In this document: positions 1-7,759 of the stretch, one piece after another
How positions within the stretch are numbered: position 1 is the first letter of the stretch
Layout: each line of letters starts with the position of its first letter
NCBI RefSeq assembly: GCF_900129685.1
Contig: NZ_FQWM01000005.1
Coordinates: 69,501-133,500, forward strand
Direction: 5' to 3'
Length of the DNA: 64,000 nt
Source: Cognatishimia maritima
Lineage (GTDB): Bacteria; Pseudomonadota; Alphaproteobacteria; Rhodobacterales; Rhodobacteraceae
Position numbers and translations under genes: made by a program
Notes under the pieces: model-generated
Databases searched by the model: none
Told to the model about the DNA's origin: nothing
The model's input: the letters and a program-made list of their open reading frames with translations, nothing else

Positions 1-680
1 ATCAGGAATACGTGGTCGAAATATTCTGTCACCGTTGCAAGATCATGGTGCACGGCAACTACGGTTTTGCCCTCGTCGATCAGAGATTTCAGAACCGAGA
101 TAATCGCTTTCTCTGTCGCGGCATCGACACCTGCAAAAGGTTCGTCCAGCAGATAGAGGTCTGCGCCCTGCGCTAGGGCGCGGGCCAGAAAAACACGTTG
201 CTGTTGCCCGCCAGACAGCTGACCGATCTGACGATCCGCAAAGTCAGCCATGCCAACGCGGTCCAGACAATCCGTCGCCTTATCGATGTGATGTGCCCTT
301 ACGCGGCGCAACAGGCCCAACTCGCGGTAAAGTCCCATCATCACAACGTCGAGCACACGGGTCGGAAAATCCCAATCTACGCTGGCGCGCTGCGGCACAT
401 AGGCGATCCGGGCGCGCTGCGTTTTGAGCGACGCGCCAAAAACCGTCGCTTGCCCGGCAAGCGGTTTAATCACGCCAAGCGCGGCTTTCAACAATGTAGA
501 TTTGCCAGCTCCGTTCGGCCCGATGATGGCTGTCATCGCGCCTTCGGCCACAGTCATATCCACCGAAAAGACGGCAGGTTTTTCGCCATAGGACACGGTC
601 ATGCCACGAATGGCCAATGGGCTTTCCGCAATCAGATCGACCGCCGCGATCCCCTGTTCTGTAGCCAATGCCACTGTCAT
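1..680 (-). CDS. sitB: Metal ABC transporter ATP-binding protein (Mn/Zn type), 3' end cut by window edge
   Basis: This is the nucleotide-binding subunit of a high-affinity divalent-metal importer that powers uptake across the inner membrane. Reading leftward from the ATG at 680, I see Walker A (GPNGAGKST), the signature LSGGQQQR, Walker B (LYLLDEPFAGVD) and the H-loop (VAVHHDL), in the order and spacing of the ZnuC/MntB/SitB family. About 226 residues are present and the C-terminus lies outside the window. It follows the substrate-binding protein gene by 22 bp, so the two are one operon; the permease genes expected after it would be beyond position 1. The family assignment is firm. Manganese rather than zinc is inferred from the operator-like repeats upstream of the operon. 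Confidence 0.93.
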   Translation of the reverse strand, partial: MTVALATEQGIAAVDLIAESPLAIRGMTVSYGEKPAVFSVDMTVAEGAMTAIIGPNGAGKSTLLKAALGVIKPLAGQATVFGASLKTQRARIAYVPQRASVDWDFPTRVLDVVMMGLYRELGLLRRVRAHHIDKATDCLDRVGMADFADRQIGQLSGGQQQRVFLARALAQGADLYLLDEPFAGVDAATEKAIISVLKSLIDEGKTVVAVHHDLATVTEYFDHVFL

Positions 681-702
681 GCTGATGCCTCCGCCCCTAA
701 GG

Positions 703-1656
703 TCAAGATCCTGCGCTGAGTTTGTCTTGCATCCCGCGCGTTGGGACGTTGCCGCCCAAAGCGGACGCGATAGTTGTGATATTGTGATCAATCATGCCAA
801 CGTAGGTGCCTTCATAAGTGCCCTCGATGCCCATGGCGTCACTAAAGAGCTCTCCGCCAATTTTGACGTCATGCCCCTTGGCCGCAGCCCCTTCGATCAA
901 TGCGCGAATGCTGCGATCTGACACCGAGCTTTCGACAAACACGGCGGCCACTTTGCGTTCGACAAGCATGTCCACCAACTCACTGATGCGATTCAGACCT
1001 GCCTCTGATTGGGTGGAGATGCCTTGAATGCCCAGCACCTCGAACCCGTAAGCCGTACCGAAATAGCCGAACGCATCATGTGCGGTCAGCAACACACGCG
1101 CCTCTTCTGGCACTGTCACCATTGCGGTCTGCGCGTATTCGGACAATCTGGAAATCTCTTCCAAATGCGCAGCGGCATTGGCCTCAAAAATCGCAGCGTC
1201 TTCGGGGCGCGTTTCGATCAGTGTATCACGCACTTCGGTCACCACTTGCGCCCAAAGCTCTGGGTCCATCCAGACGTGCGGATCAAACTTGTCCGCATAA
1301 TCGTCATGGCCTTTCAGGACCTCTTTCGGAAGCCCCTCTGCCACCGCGATGACACGCCGTTTGCCTTCGAGGTCATGGAAGAAATCCTCCATCTGCGCTT
1401 CAAGGTAGAGCCCGTGCCACAAAACCAGATCAGCGCGAGTCATCGCGACGATATCTGTGCGGGTTTGGCGATAGGCATGCGGGTCAACGCCCGGCCCCAT
1501 CAGCCCACGCACATCCACAAGATCACCACCGACCTGACGCACGGCATCGGCAATCATACCGGTCGTGGCCACCACGCTCAGCTTTTCAGCAGCATATACG
1601 GGCGCTGCGACGATGGCTGCAGCTACGGTCATGAACAGACGACGAGAGAATCGCAT
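703..1656 (-). CDS. sitA: Metal ABC transporter periplasmic substrate-binding protein
   Basis: This 317-residue cluster A-I solute-binding protein captures Mn2+ or Zn2+ in the periplasm and hands it to the ABC permease. An N-terminal signal peptide ends near VYA-AE (about residue 22). Likely metal ligands are H60 (DPHAY), H127 (DPHVWMDP), H193 (HDAFGYF) and D247 (SVSDRS). That His-His-His-Asp set resembles TroA/ZnuA rather than the His-His-Glu-Asp set of PsaA/MntC, but the His/Asp-rich loop typical of ZnuA is absent. It is the first gene of its operon, with an AAGGAAA ribosome site before the ATG. The family is certain; the metal is not, and the gene symbol rests mainly on the Fur/Mur-like boxes in its promoter. 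Confidence 0.9.
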   Translation of the reverse strand: MRFSRRLFMTVAAAIVAAPVYAAEKLSVVATTGMIADAVRQVGGDLVDVRGLMGPGVDPHAYRQTRTDIVAMTRADLVLWHGLYLEAQMEDFFHDLEGKRRVIAVAEGLPKEVLKGHDDYADKFDPHVWMDPELWAQVVTEVRDTLIETRPEDAAIFEANAAAHLEEISRLSEYAQTAMVTVPEEARVLLTAHDAFGYFGTAYGFEVLGIQGISTQSEAGLNRISELVDMLVERKVAAVFVESSVSDRSIRALIEGAAAKGHDVKIGGELFSDAMGIEGTYEGTYVGMIDHNITTIASALGGNVPTRGMQDKLSAGS

Positions 1657-1682
1657 TTCGGGTTTCCTTCTTCTTGCAACTG

Positions 1683-1733
1683 AATATGAGAATTATTCGC
1701 AACAAAGTCAACGCAATTGAGAATTATTCGCAA
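1683..1733 (-). promoter_or_regulatory. Promoter of the metal transporter operon with two Fur/Mur-type boxes
   Basis: On the minus strand, TTGACT (1706-1711) and CATATT (1683-1688) are separated by 17 bp and form a plausible sigma70-type promoter. Two identical 16-bp direct copies of TGAGAATTATTCGCAA lie at 1687-1702 and 1718-1733, 31 bp apart (about three helical turns). Each is a near-perfect 7-1-7 inverted repeat (TGAGAAT-T-ATTCGCA), the half-site geometry of Fur-family operators. The first copy fills the -35/-10 spacer and overlaps the -10; the second lies just upstream of the -35. This arrangement fits repression when metal is plentiful, most likely by Mur, the manganese-responsive Fur homologue of alphaproteobacteria. 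The regulator's identity is inferred. Confidence 0.8.
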
Positions 1734-1784
1734 TAAGATTTGACCAAATGGACAAAAACATGACGTAACTTCGCCGACTGTCCC

Positions 1785-1812
1785 TTGAAATGGCGGGGTT
1801 TGCATGAATAAT
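1785..1812 (+). promoter_or_regulatory. Candidate promoter of the deoC operon
   Basis: TTGAAA at 1785-1790 and AATAAT at 1807-1812 are separated by 16 bp and end 28 bases before the deoC ATG. The match to a sigma70-type promoter is reasonable but unproven. Confidence 0.4.
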
Positions 1813-1840
1813 TGGGGGTAATCTAAGCTTAGAGACCGTC

Positions 1841-2833
1841 ATGCAAACAACCATCCAGCAAGACGCGACCCATCAGCTGCCGCAAGCTGTTGAGCCGCGC
1901 AATCCCGGCATGGAGTTGGACCTCGACTGGGTCCGCGCCGTGCAAGCCAATACGTCGGCCATTGAACGCCGGGCAGCGACGCTGCCGGGGCGGCGGTCTG
2001 TAAAGAAAGAACATCAGGCGGCTTGGCTTCTAAAGGCCATTTCTTTGATCGATCTGACCACACTTGCCGGCGACGATACCGAAGGGCGCGTCAAACGGCT
2101 TTGCGCCAAGGCAAAACAGCCTGTCCGAGCAGAGTTGCTGGAGAAGCTTGAAATGACCGGGCTCACGACTGGCGCGGTCTGCGTGTATCACGACATGATC
2201 GAAACGGCTGTGACGGCGCTTGACGGGACCGGCATTCCGGTGGCAGCCGTGTCCACCGGCTTTCCCGCAGGTCTGTCGCCCTTTCATTTGCGTGTTGAAG
2301 AAATCCGCCAATCCGTAGCGGCGGGCGCGGCTGAGATCGACATCGTCATCACCCGCCGCCATGTGCTGCAAGGCAATTGGCAAGCGCTGTATGATGAGAT
2401 GAAAGCCTTTCGCGAGGCGTGCGGCGATGCGCACGTCAAAGCCATTCTGGCGACTGGCGAGTTGGGTACTTTGCGCAATGTCTACAAAGCCTCGCTGGTT
2501 TGCATGATGGCAGGTGCGGATTTTATCAAAACCTCCACCGGCAAAGAAAGCGTGAACGCGACCCTGCCAGTCTCGCTCGTGATGATCCGCGCGATCCGGG
2601 AATACTATGACCGCACTGGCTTCCGAGTGGGCTACAAACCTGCGGGTGGCATCTCAAAGGCCAAGGACGCTCTGGTCTATTTGGCCCTCATCAAAGACGA
2701 ACTCGGAGATCGCTGGCTGCAACCTGACCTTTTCCGCTTCGGGGCCTCATCGCTTTTGGGCGACATTGAACGCCAGCTTGAACACCACGTGACCGGCAAA
2801 TACTCGGCGGGCTACCGCCATGCGATGGGGTAA
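1841..2833 (+). CDS. deoC: Deoxyribose-phosphate aldolase
   Basis: DeoC cleaves 2-deoxyribose-5-phosphate to glyceraldehyde-3-phosphate and acetaldehyde in deoxynucleoside salvage, in the cytoplasm. In this 330-residue protein the Schiff-base lysine is K230 in ADFIKTSTGK, the activating lysine is K266 in VGYKPAGG, and the proton-relay aspartate is D167 in EIDIVI. It is longer than the E. coli enzyme (about 259 residues) because of an N-terminal extension of roughly 60 residues, as in the longer eukaryote-like DeoC branch. The ATG start is preceded by a weak ribosome site. The next gene, an aldehyde dehydrogenase, begins 9 bp downstream and could oxidise the acetaldehyde released, so the two probably act in sequence. 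Confidence 0.95.
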   Translation: MQTTIQQDATHQLPQAVEPRNPGMELDLDWVRAVQANTSAIERRAATLPGRRSVKKEHQAAWLLKAISLIDLTTLAGDDTEGRVKRLCAKAKQPVRAELLEKLEMTGLTTGAVCVYHDMIETAVTALDGTGIPVAAVSTGFPAGLSPFHLRVEEIRQSVAAGAAEIDIVITRRHVLQGNWQALYDEMKAFREACGDAHVKAILATGELGTLRNVYKASLVCMMAGADFIKTSTGKESVNATLPVSLVMIRAIREYYDRTGFRVGYKPAGGISKAKDALVYLALIKDELGDRWLQPDLFRFGASSLLGDIERQLEHHVTGKYSAGYRHAMG

Positions 2834-2842
2834 GGAAAGACC

Positions 2843-5188
2843 ATGACCGTCAAAGAAATTTTCGAAACCATGGATTATGGCCCGGCCCCGGAATCTGCCG
2901 CTGACGCACTGGCATGGCTGGTGGATCAGGGCTCAGCGTTTGGTCACTTCATCAATGGCAAGTTCACAGCGCCTTCCGAAGGGTTTGACAGCAAGAACCC
3001 AGCCAACGGCGAAGTGCTGGCGCAGTTGTCCCAAGCATCTCAGGATGATGTCGACACAGCAGTAAAAGCCGCGCGCGCGGCGCAAAAGAAATGGGCGGCA
3101 CTGCCCGGCCACAGTCGGGCGCGGTATCTCTATGCCATCGCGCGTTTGGTCCAAAAACACAGCCGCCTATTCGCGGTGCTTGAAACGTTGGACAACGGCA
3201 AGCCCATCCGCGAAAGCCGCGACATCGATATCCCCTTAGTGCATCGCCATTTCTACTATCACGCGGGCATGGCGCAACTGATGGACAGCGAACTGCCAGA
3301 CCGCGAGGCGCTGGGCGTTTGTGGGCAGATCATCCCTTGGAACTTCCCGCTTCTGATGCTCGCATGGAAAATCGCGCCAGCCATTGCCATGGGCAACACG
3401 GTTGTCCTTAAGCCCGCCGAATACACATCTCTCACGGCGCTACTTTTTGCGGACATCTGTCGCCAAGCGGGCCTGCCAAAAGGCGTTGTGAACATCGTCA
3501 CGGGTGACGGTGCCGTGGGTGAAATGATTGTGAACCACGAGGGCATCGAAAAGATCGCCTTCACCGGCTCCACGTCTGTTGGACGCAAAATCCGCGAAGC
3601 CACGGCTGGGTCATGCAAAGCATTGACTTTGGAACTGGGTGGCAAGTCACCCTATATCGTCTTTGAAGATGCCGACATCGACAGTGCCATCGAAGGACTG
3701 GTGGATGCGATTTGGTTCAACCAGGGTCAAGTCTGCTGCGCAGGCTCTCGTTTGTTGGTTCAGGAAGGCATTGCAGATCGGTTCTACACCAAACTGAAAG
3801 CCCGCATGGACGGGCTGCGGATTGGCAATCCGCTGGACAAATGCATCGACGTGGGTGCCGTGGTTGATCCGGTTCAACTGAAAACGATAACCGATTTGGT
3901 CGACAGCAACGACGACGGCGAAATCTACCGCGCGGCGACAGCGGTGCCGGCCGAAGGCTGTTTCTACCCACCAACCTTGATCACCGGGCTTTCGACCGCG
4001 TCCAAGCTGATGCAGGAAGAAATTTTTGGCCCAGTGTTGTGCGCGATGACATTCCGCACACCGGGTGAAGCCGTCGAGATCGCCAACAACACCCGCTACG
4101 GTCTGGCGGCAACGCTTTGGACCGAGAATGTGAACCTTGCATTGGACATTGCCCCGAAACTCACCGCCGGTATGGTCTGGGTCAACGCCACCAACCTCTT
4201 TGACGCGGCAGCGGGTTTTGGTGGCGTGCGAGAAAGCGGTTTTGGACGTGAAGGTGGCTGGGAAGGCTTGGCGGCCTACACCAAACCAAAAGCCAGCACG
4301 AAATCCCTCACGAAAATCGAAGCGTTCATCGGCGAAGATGGCCCTGTCGATCCTCTGGATCGCACCGCCAAGCTTTATATCGGAGGCAAGCAAGCGCGGC
4401 CTGATGGTGGTTATTCGCAGAATATCTATGCCAAGAATGGCAAGCTTCTGGGACAGGCACCCATCGCCAACCGTAAAGATGTGCGCAACGCGGTCGAAGC
4501 TGCTGCGGGTGCCAGTGCATGGTCCAAAACCACAGGCCACCTGCGGGCACAGATCCTTTACTACATTGCCGAAAACCTCTCTGCCCGCGCCGATGAATTC
4601 GCAGCACGCATTGATGCGCTGACCGGCAAAAAGGGTGGCGACAAAGAGGTGCAAGCAGCGATTTCGCGCCTGTTCACCTATGCCGCTTGGGCTGACAAAT
4701 ATGATGGGCAGGCCCATGGCGTGCCGATCCGCGGTGTCGCTTTGGCGATGAAGGAACCCGTTGGAGTCATTGGCGCGCTCTGCGCGGACGAAGCACCCTT
4801 GCTTGGCCTTGTCTCGGCGATGGCCCCGGCGATTGCGATGGGCAACCGTGTGGTTTTGACCGCATCCGAAGCTTACCCCCTTGCGGCGCTCGACTTCTAT
4901 CAAGTTCTGGAAACCTCGGACGTTCCAGCCGGAGTGGTCAACATCCTGTCGGGCAATCATGAGGAACTTGCAAAGACGCTCGCAGACCATCTGAACGTCG
5001 ATGCGGTCTGGAGTTTCTCAAGCAGCGATATTTCTGGGCTGATCGAAGGTGCAAGCGCGGGCAACCTGAAACGCACTTGGGCCAACAACGGACAAAGCCG
5101 TGACTGGATGGGGGCCGCAGGCGAAGGCAAAGACTTCCTAGAGGCAGCGACAGTGGTCAAGAACATCTGGATCCCATACGGCGAATGA
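2843..5188 (+). CDS. Two-domain ALDH16-type aldehyde dehydrogenase
   Basis: This 781-residue protein is built from two aldehyde-dehydrogenase-like units. The first (about residues 30-480) is complete, with E264 in the LELGGKSP motif and catalytic C298 in FNQGQVCCAGS. The second (about residues 509-781) begins again with an ALDH-type N-terminus (LYIGGKQ) and keeps the cofactor-binding-like core (PVGVIGALC, GNRVVLTASEAYPLA), but it has no Gly-Gln-x-Cys active site and stops short. This is the organisation of the ALDH16 family, in which the second unit is non-catalytic. It should oxidise an aldehyde with NAD+. A good AAGGAAAG ribosome site lies 9 bp after deoC, suggesting acetaldehyde from deoxyribose breakdown as substrate; that is inference. 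Its stop overlaps the next start (ATGA). Confidence 0.92.
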   Translation: MTVKEIFETMDYGPAPESAADALAWLVDQGSAFGHFINGKFTAPSEGFDSKNPANGEVLAQLSQASQDDVDTAVKAARAAQKKWAALPGHSRARYLYAIARLVQKHSRLFAVLETLDNGKPIRESRDIDIPLVHRHFYYHAGMAQLMDSELPDREALGVCGQIIPWNFPLLMLAWKIAPAIAMGNTVVLKPAEYTSLTALLFADICRQAGLPKGVVNIVTGDGAVGEMIVNHEGIEKIAFTGSTSVGRKIREATAGSCKALTLELGGKSPYIVFEDADIDSAIEGLVDAIWFNQGQVCCAGSRLLVQEGIADRFYTKLKARMDGLRIGNPLDKCIDVGAVVDPVQLKTITDLVDSNDDGEIYRAATAVPAEGCFYPPTLITGLSTASKLMQEEIFGPVLCAMTFRTPGEAVEIANNTRYGLAATLWTENVNLALDIAPKLTAGMVWVNATNLFDAAAGFGGVRESGFGREGGWEGLAAYTKPKASTKSLTKIEAFIGEDGPVDPLDRTAKLYIGGKQARPDGGYSQNIYAKNGKLLGQAPIANRKDVRNAVEAAAGASAWSKTTGHLRAQILYYIAENLSARADEFAARIDALTGKKGGDKEVQAAISRLFTYAAWADKYDGQAHGVPIRGVALAMKEPVGVIGALCADEAPLLGLVSAMAPAIAMGNRVVLTASEAYPLAALDFYQVLETSDVPAGVVNILSGNHEELAKTLADHLNVDAVWSFSSSDISGLIEGASAGNLKRTWANNGQSRDWMGAAGEGKDFLEAATVVKNIWIPYGE

Positions 5189-5865
5189 CCGGGTCGCAGG
5201 GCAAGAATGTCGTCATCCTTGGTGCCACCGGCGCGGTCGGCACCGAGGTCCTGCGCGAACTGGCGGTGACGCCTGAAATTGCCAAAGTCACCGTTTTAAC
5301 CCGCCGGGCGCTGACCGCCGTGCAATCTGACAAATTTGCTGAGCACATTGTCGACCCGCTTGATCCCGAAACCTACCAGCATCTGCTGGCAGGGCATGAG
5401 GTGGCCATCTGTACGCTCGGCGTTGGCGCAGTGTCGTCCGTGTCGAAAGAAGAGTTCCTGCGCATCGACCGCGATGCCGTCATCGCTTTTGGCGAAGCCG
5501 TGCGCGCAGCGGGTTGCGCACATTTTCAGCTACTGTCCTCTGTCGGGGTCTCCGCCGAGTCGCGGATGTTTTACCTGCGCAGCAAAGGTGAACTTGAAAA
5601 CGCCCTAAGCGAGATGGAGTTCAAGCGCCTTAGCCTGTTTCACCCGTCAAATATCCTGACGCCGCAAAACCGGTATGGGTTGGGGCAGGCCATCGTTCTT
5701 GCGGTCTGGCCGCGATTGACCCCGATCTTATCTGGCCCCCTGCGCAAATTTCGCGGCGTCCGGGTGGAGACATTGGGTCGCGCAATCGCGCGGAACAGCG
5801 CTGTTGCCGGGTCTGGGACAGAAGTGCTGGAATGGGACGACTTTCAATCGCTTACGATTGGCTAA
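5185..5865 (+). CDS. NAD(P)-binding atypical SDR protein (HTATIP2/NmrA-like)
   Basis: This 226-residue cytoplasmic protein has a Rossmann fold. The dinucleotide-binding glycine motif is VVILGATGAVG near the N-terminus, and the region around LLSSVGV and YLRSKGELE matches atypical short-chain dehydrogenases of the HTATIP2/NmrA group, which often act as redox sensors or reductases of unknown substrate. It overlaps the aldehyde dehydrogenase stop by four bases (ATGA), so it is translationally coupled and belongs to the deoC operon. What it reduces or binds cannot be told from the sequence. No signal peptide or membrane segment is evident. It faces the GNAT gene tail to tail, and no obvious hairpin terminator lies between them. 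Confidence 0.8.
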   Translation: MTGSQGKNVVILGATGAVGTEVLRELAVTPEIAKVTVLTRRALTAVQSDKFAEHIVDPLDPETYQHLLAGHEVAICTLGVGAVSSVSKEEFLRIDRDAVIAFGEAVRAAGCAHFQLLSSVGVSAESRMFYLRSKGELENALSEMEFKRLSLFHPSNILTPQNRYGLGQAIVLAVWPRLTPILSGPLRKFRGVRVETLGRAIARNSAVAGSGTEVLEWDDFQSLTIG

Positions 5866-5884
5866 ACGCGCAATAACTCATGCC

Positions 5885-6406
5885 TTATGGTTTGTGAAGC
5901 ACGAACATCTGCGTGTCTTCTGACGAATGGTCATCGCTGATTGTGAATCCAGACCGTTCCAACACCTTTGCAGAGCCGGGATTGTCGTGACCGACACCTC
6001 CCATCACAGTGATATTCCGACCTTCGGGCAGACCTTTCACCAGCCCAGCCACCAGTTCAGTCGCAATCCCTTTGCCCCAAGCCTCCTCTGCCAACAGGTA
6101 GCCGATATGCAGCTGAATGGGCGCGGGGCTTTCGCCAAAAGCGGCCAAAATCAAGAGACCCAGCAAGGCACCGGAATGGCGATCTTGCACAAGGTATGTC
6201 TCACCCTCGCCCGCTTGAAGCGCGACCCAATCGGCAATCTCTGACTTTCCGCCCGACAGTTGCAGCGACGGCGGGAGGTGTTCAAGCACTTTAGGAGTCA
6301 GAAGCTGGGCGAGCCCTTTTTCAAGCCAACGCGGAGCCATGCCGTTTGAAAGCACGTCCTTCCAGTTTCGAACCCGCAAGCGGGACGTTTCAAAATCGGT
6401 GATCAT
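5885..6406 (-). CDS. GNAT family N-acetyltransferase (RimJ/RimL-like)
   Basis: This 173-residue GNAT protein would transfer an acetyl group from acetyl-CoA to an amine of a protein or small molecule. It opens with the RimJ/RimL-type phrase FETSRLRVRNW and carries the acetyl-CoA pyrophosphate-binding loop in EEAWGKGIATEL (about residues 112-123). The following VGHDNPGSAKVLERSGF is the usual C-terminal GNAT motif. The start at 6406 has an AAGGAG ribosome site. It lies 57 bp downstream of the second M16 gene, possibly as the last gene of that leftward block. The substrate is unknown. Confidence 0.85.
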   Translation of the reverse strand: MITDFETSRLRVRNWKDVLSNGMAPRWLEKGLAQLLTPKVLEHLPPSLQLSGGKSEIADWVALQAGEGETYLVQDRHSGALLGLLILAAFGESPAPIQLHIGYLLAEEAWGKGIATELVAGLVKGLPEGRNITVMGGVGHDNPGSAKVLERSGFTISDDHSSEDTQMFVLHKP

Positions 6407-6463
6407 TTGGCTCCTTCCCAGAGCGACCTTCGCCGCGCCTAGCCGTCATCATTCCGCAAATCG

Positions 6464-7759
6464 TTACCCTTCTGGCTGACCGACAATCACAAAATGCAGA
6501 TCTTCCGGGCGCAGAATGCGCTTGGCGACACGGCGGATGTCCTCAAGCGTGACCGCATTCACCTTGTCATTTCGGGTCACCACATAGTCGATGGGCAAGT
6601 CATCCATTTGCATGCCGACCAGAATATTTGCGATTGGTCCGTTGCCATCAAACCGCAACGGATAGGCACCGGTCAAATAGGTTTTGGCACGTTCAAGCTC
6701 TTCGGCGGTGGGGCCTTCCTCTGCCATCCGGGTCCATTCCGCCCGGATCACGTCGGTCGCCTGATTGATGCGGTCATTGGCGGAGGCAACGCTGCCGAGG
6801 TAAAGCTGGCCAAAATCCTTGGCGATCAGGAATGACGAAATGCCGTAGGTCAGGCCGCGTTTCTCGCGCACTTCGTTCATCAGTCGGCTTTCAAAACCAG
6901 ACCCGCCAAGGATGTGGTTCAGGATATAGGCCGCAAAGAAATCTGGGTCATCTCGTTTGATCCCCTCATGGCCAAAGATGGCGACGGATTGCGGCGTCGC
7001 AAAATCAACCAATGTCTCCCCGCCCGCCAGTTGGTAAGTCGCATCGCCTGGCAAAGGCGCAGAGTTTTCCGGCAGCCCGGCCAAAAGCCGGTCGATCAAG
7101 TCTCCCAACTCTTCTGCCGTGATGTCACCAACGGCAGAGACATAGACATTGTCTAAGGCCAATGCATTTTGATGTGCTTTGACGATATCATCGCGTGTCA
7201 ACGCGGCGACGGATTCTTCGTTGCCATTTAACGAGGTCGCGTAAGGATGACCGGCGAATGCCAGCGCGTCGAATGTCTGGCTTGCTATCTTATCCGGGTC
7301 CTTCGCGTCCGAGCGGATGATCGACAGCACCTGCTCCCGCACGCGGTCCACGGAGATTTTATCGAAGCGCGGTTCGACCACGGATTTGCGCAGAAGGTCC
7401 ACCGCCTGATCCCGGTTTTCTGTCAAAAACCGGGCCGAAATGGCAACGACATCGTCATAGGCTTCGTACTCGAACTCTGCTGCCAGTTCTTCGGCTTCGC
7501 GGGCGAAGTCCTGCGCGTCCATGTCGCCGGTGCCTTCTTCAAGAAGGCCCACCATCAAGTTTGTCGCCCCACGCTTGCCGGGCAGGTCCAATGATGCGCC
7601 GCCCCGGAACCATACATTCAGCGCGACAAATGGGATCGAATGTTCTTCGACCAGCCAGGCCTTTGTGCCTTGTGGGCTGGCGATTTCCTTAATCTCGATT
7701 TCAGCGCGCGCCGGGAGGGCCGCCATCAGGACAATCGCTGCCAAAAGATATCGGATCAT
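6464..7759 (-). CDS. M16 (pitrilysin-type) peptidase homologue lacking the zinc site
   Basis: This 431-residue exported protein has a signal peptide (ending near PARA-E, residue 20) and the two-lobed insulinase/pitrilysin fold. Where active members have HxxEH, this protein reads TNLMVGLLEEG (about residues 66-76), so the zinc ligands and catalytic glutamate are missing. The family arginine/tyrosine region (EVREKRGLTYGISSF) is retained. Its ATG overlaps the stop of the preceding, active M16 gene by four bases (ATGA), so the two are made together. By analogy with bacterial M16B pairs and mitochondrial processing peptidase, the inactive subunit probably forms a heterodimer with the active one and helps bind substrate. 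The periplasmic substrate is unknown. Confidence 0.92.
   Translation of the reverse strand: MIRYLLAAIVLMAALPARAEIEIKEIASPQGTKAWLVEEHSIPFVALNVWFRGGASLDLPGKRGATNLMVGLLEEGTGDMDAQDFAREAEELAAEFEYEAYDDVVAISARFLTENRDQAVDLLRKSVVEPRFDKISVDRVREQVLSIIRSDAKDPDKIASQTFDALAFAGHPYATSLNGNEESVAALTRDDIVKAHQNALALDNVYVSAVGDITAEELGDLIDRLLAGLPENSAPLPGDATYQLAGGETLVDFATPQSVAIFGHEGIKRDDPDFFAAYILNHILGGSGFESRLMNEVREKRGLTYGISSFLIAKDFGQLYLGSVASANDRINQATDVIRAEWTRMAEEGPTAEELERAKTYLTGAYPLRFDGNGPIANILVGMQMDDLPIDYVVTRNDKVNAVTLEDIRRVAKRILRPEDLHFVIVGQPEG

Noticed and set aside
3647-4990. Long minus-strand frame (about 447 codons) opposite the ALDH16 gene
   Set aside because: The sense-strand ALDH is unmistakable; the antisense product has no recognisable domain.
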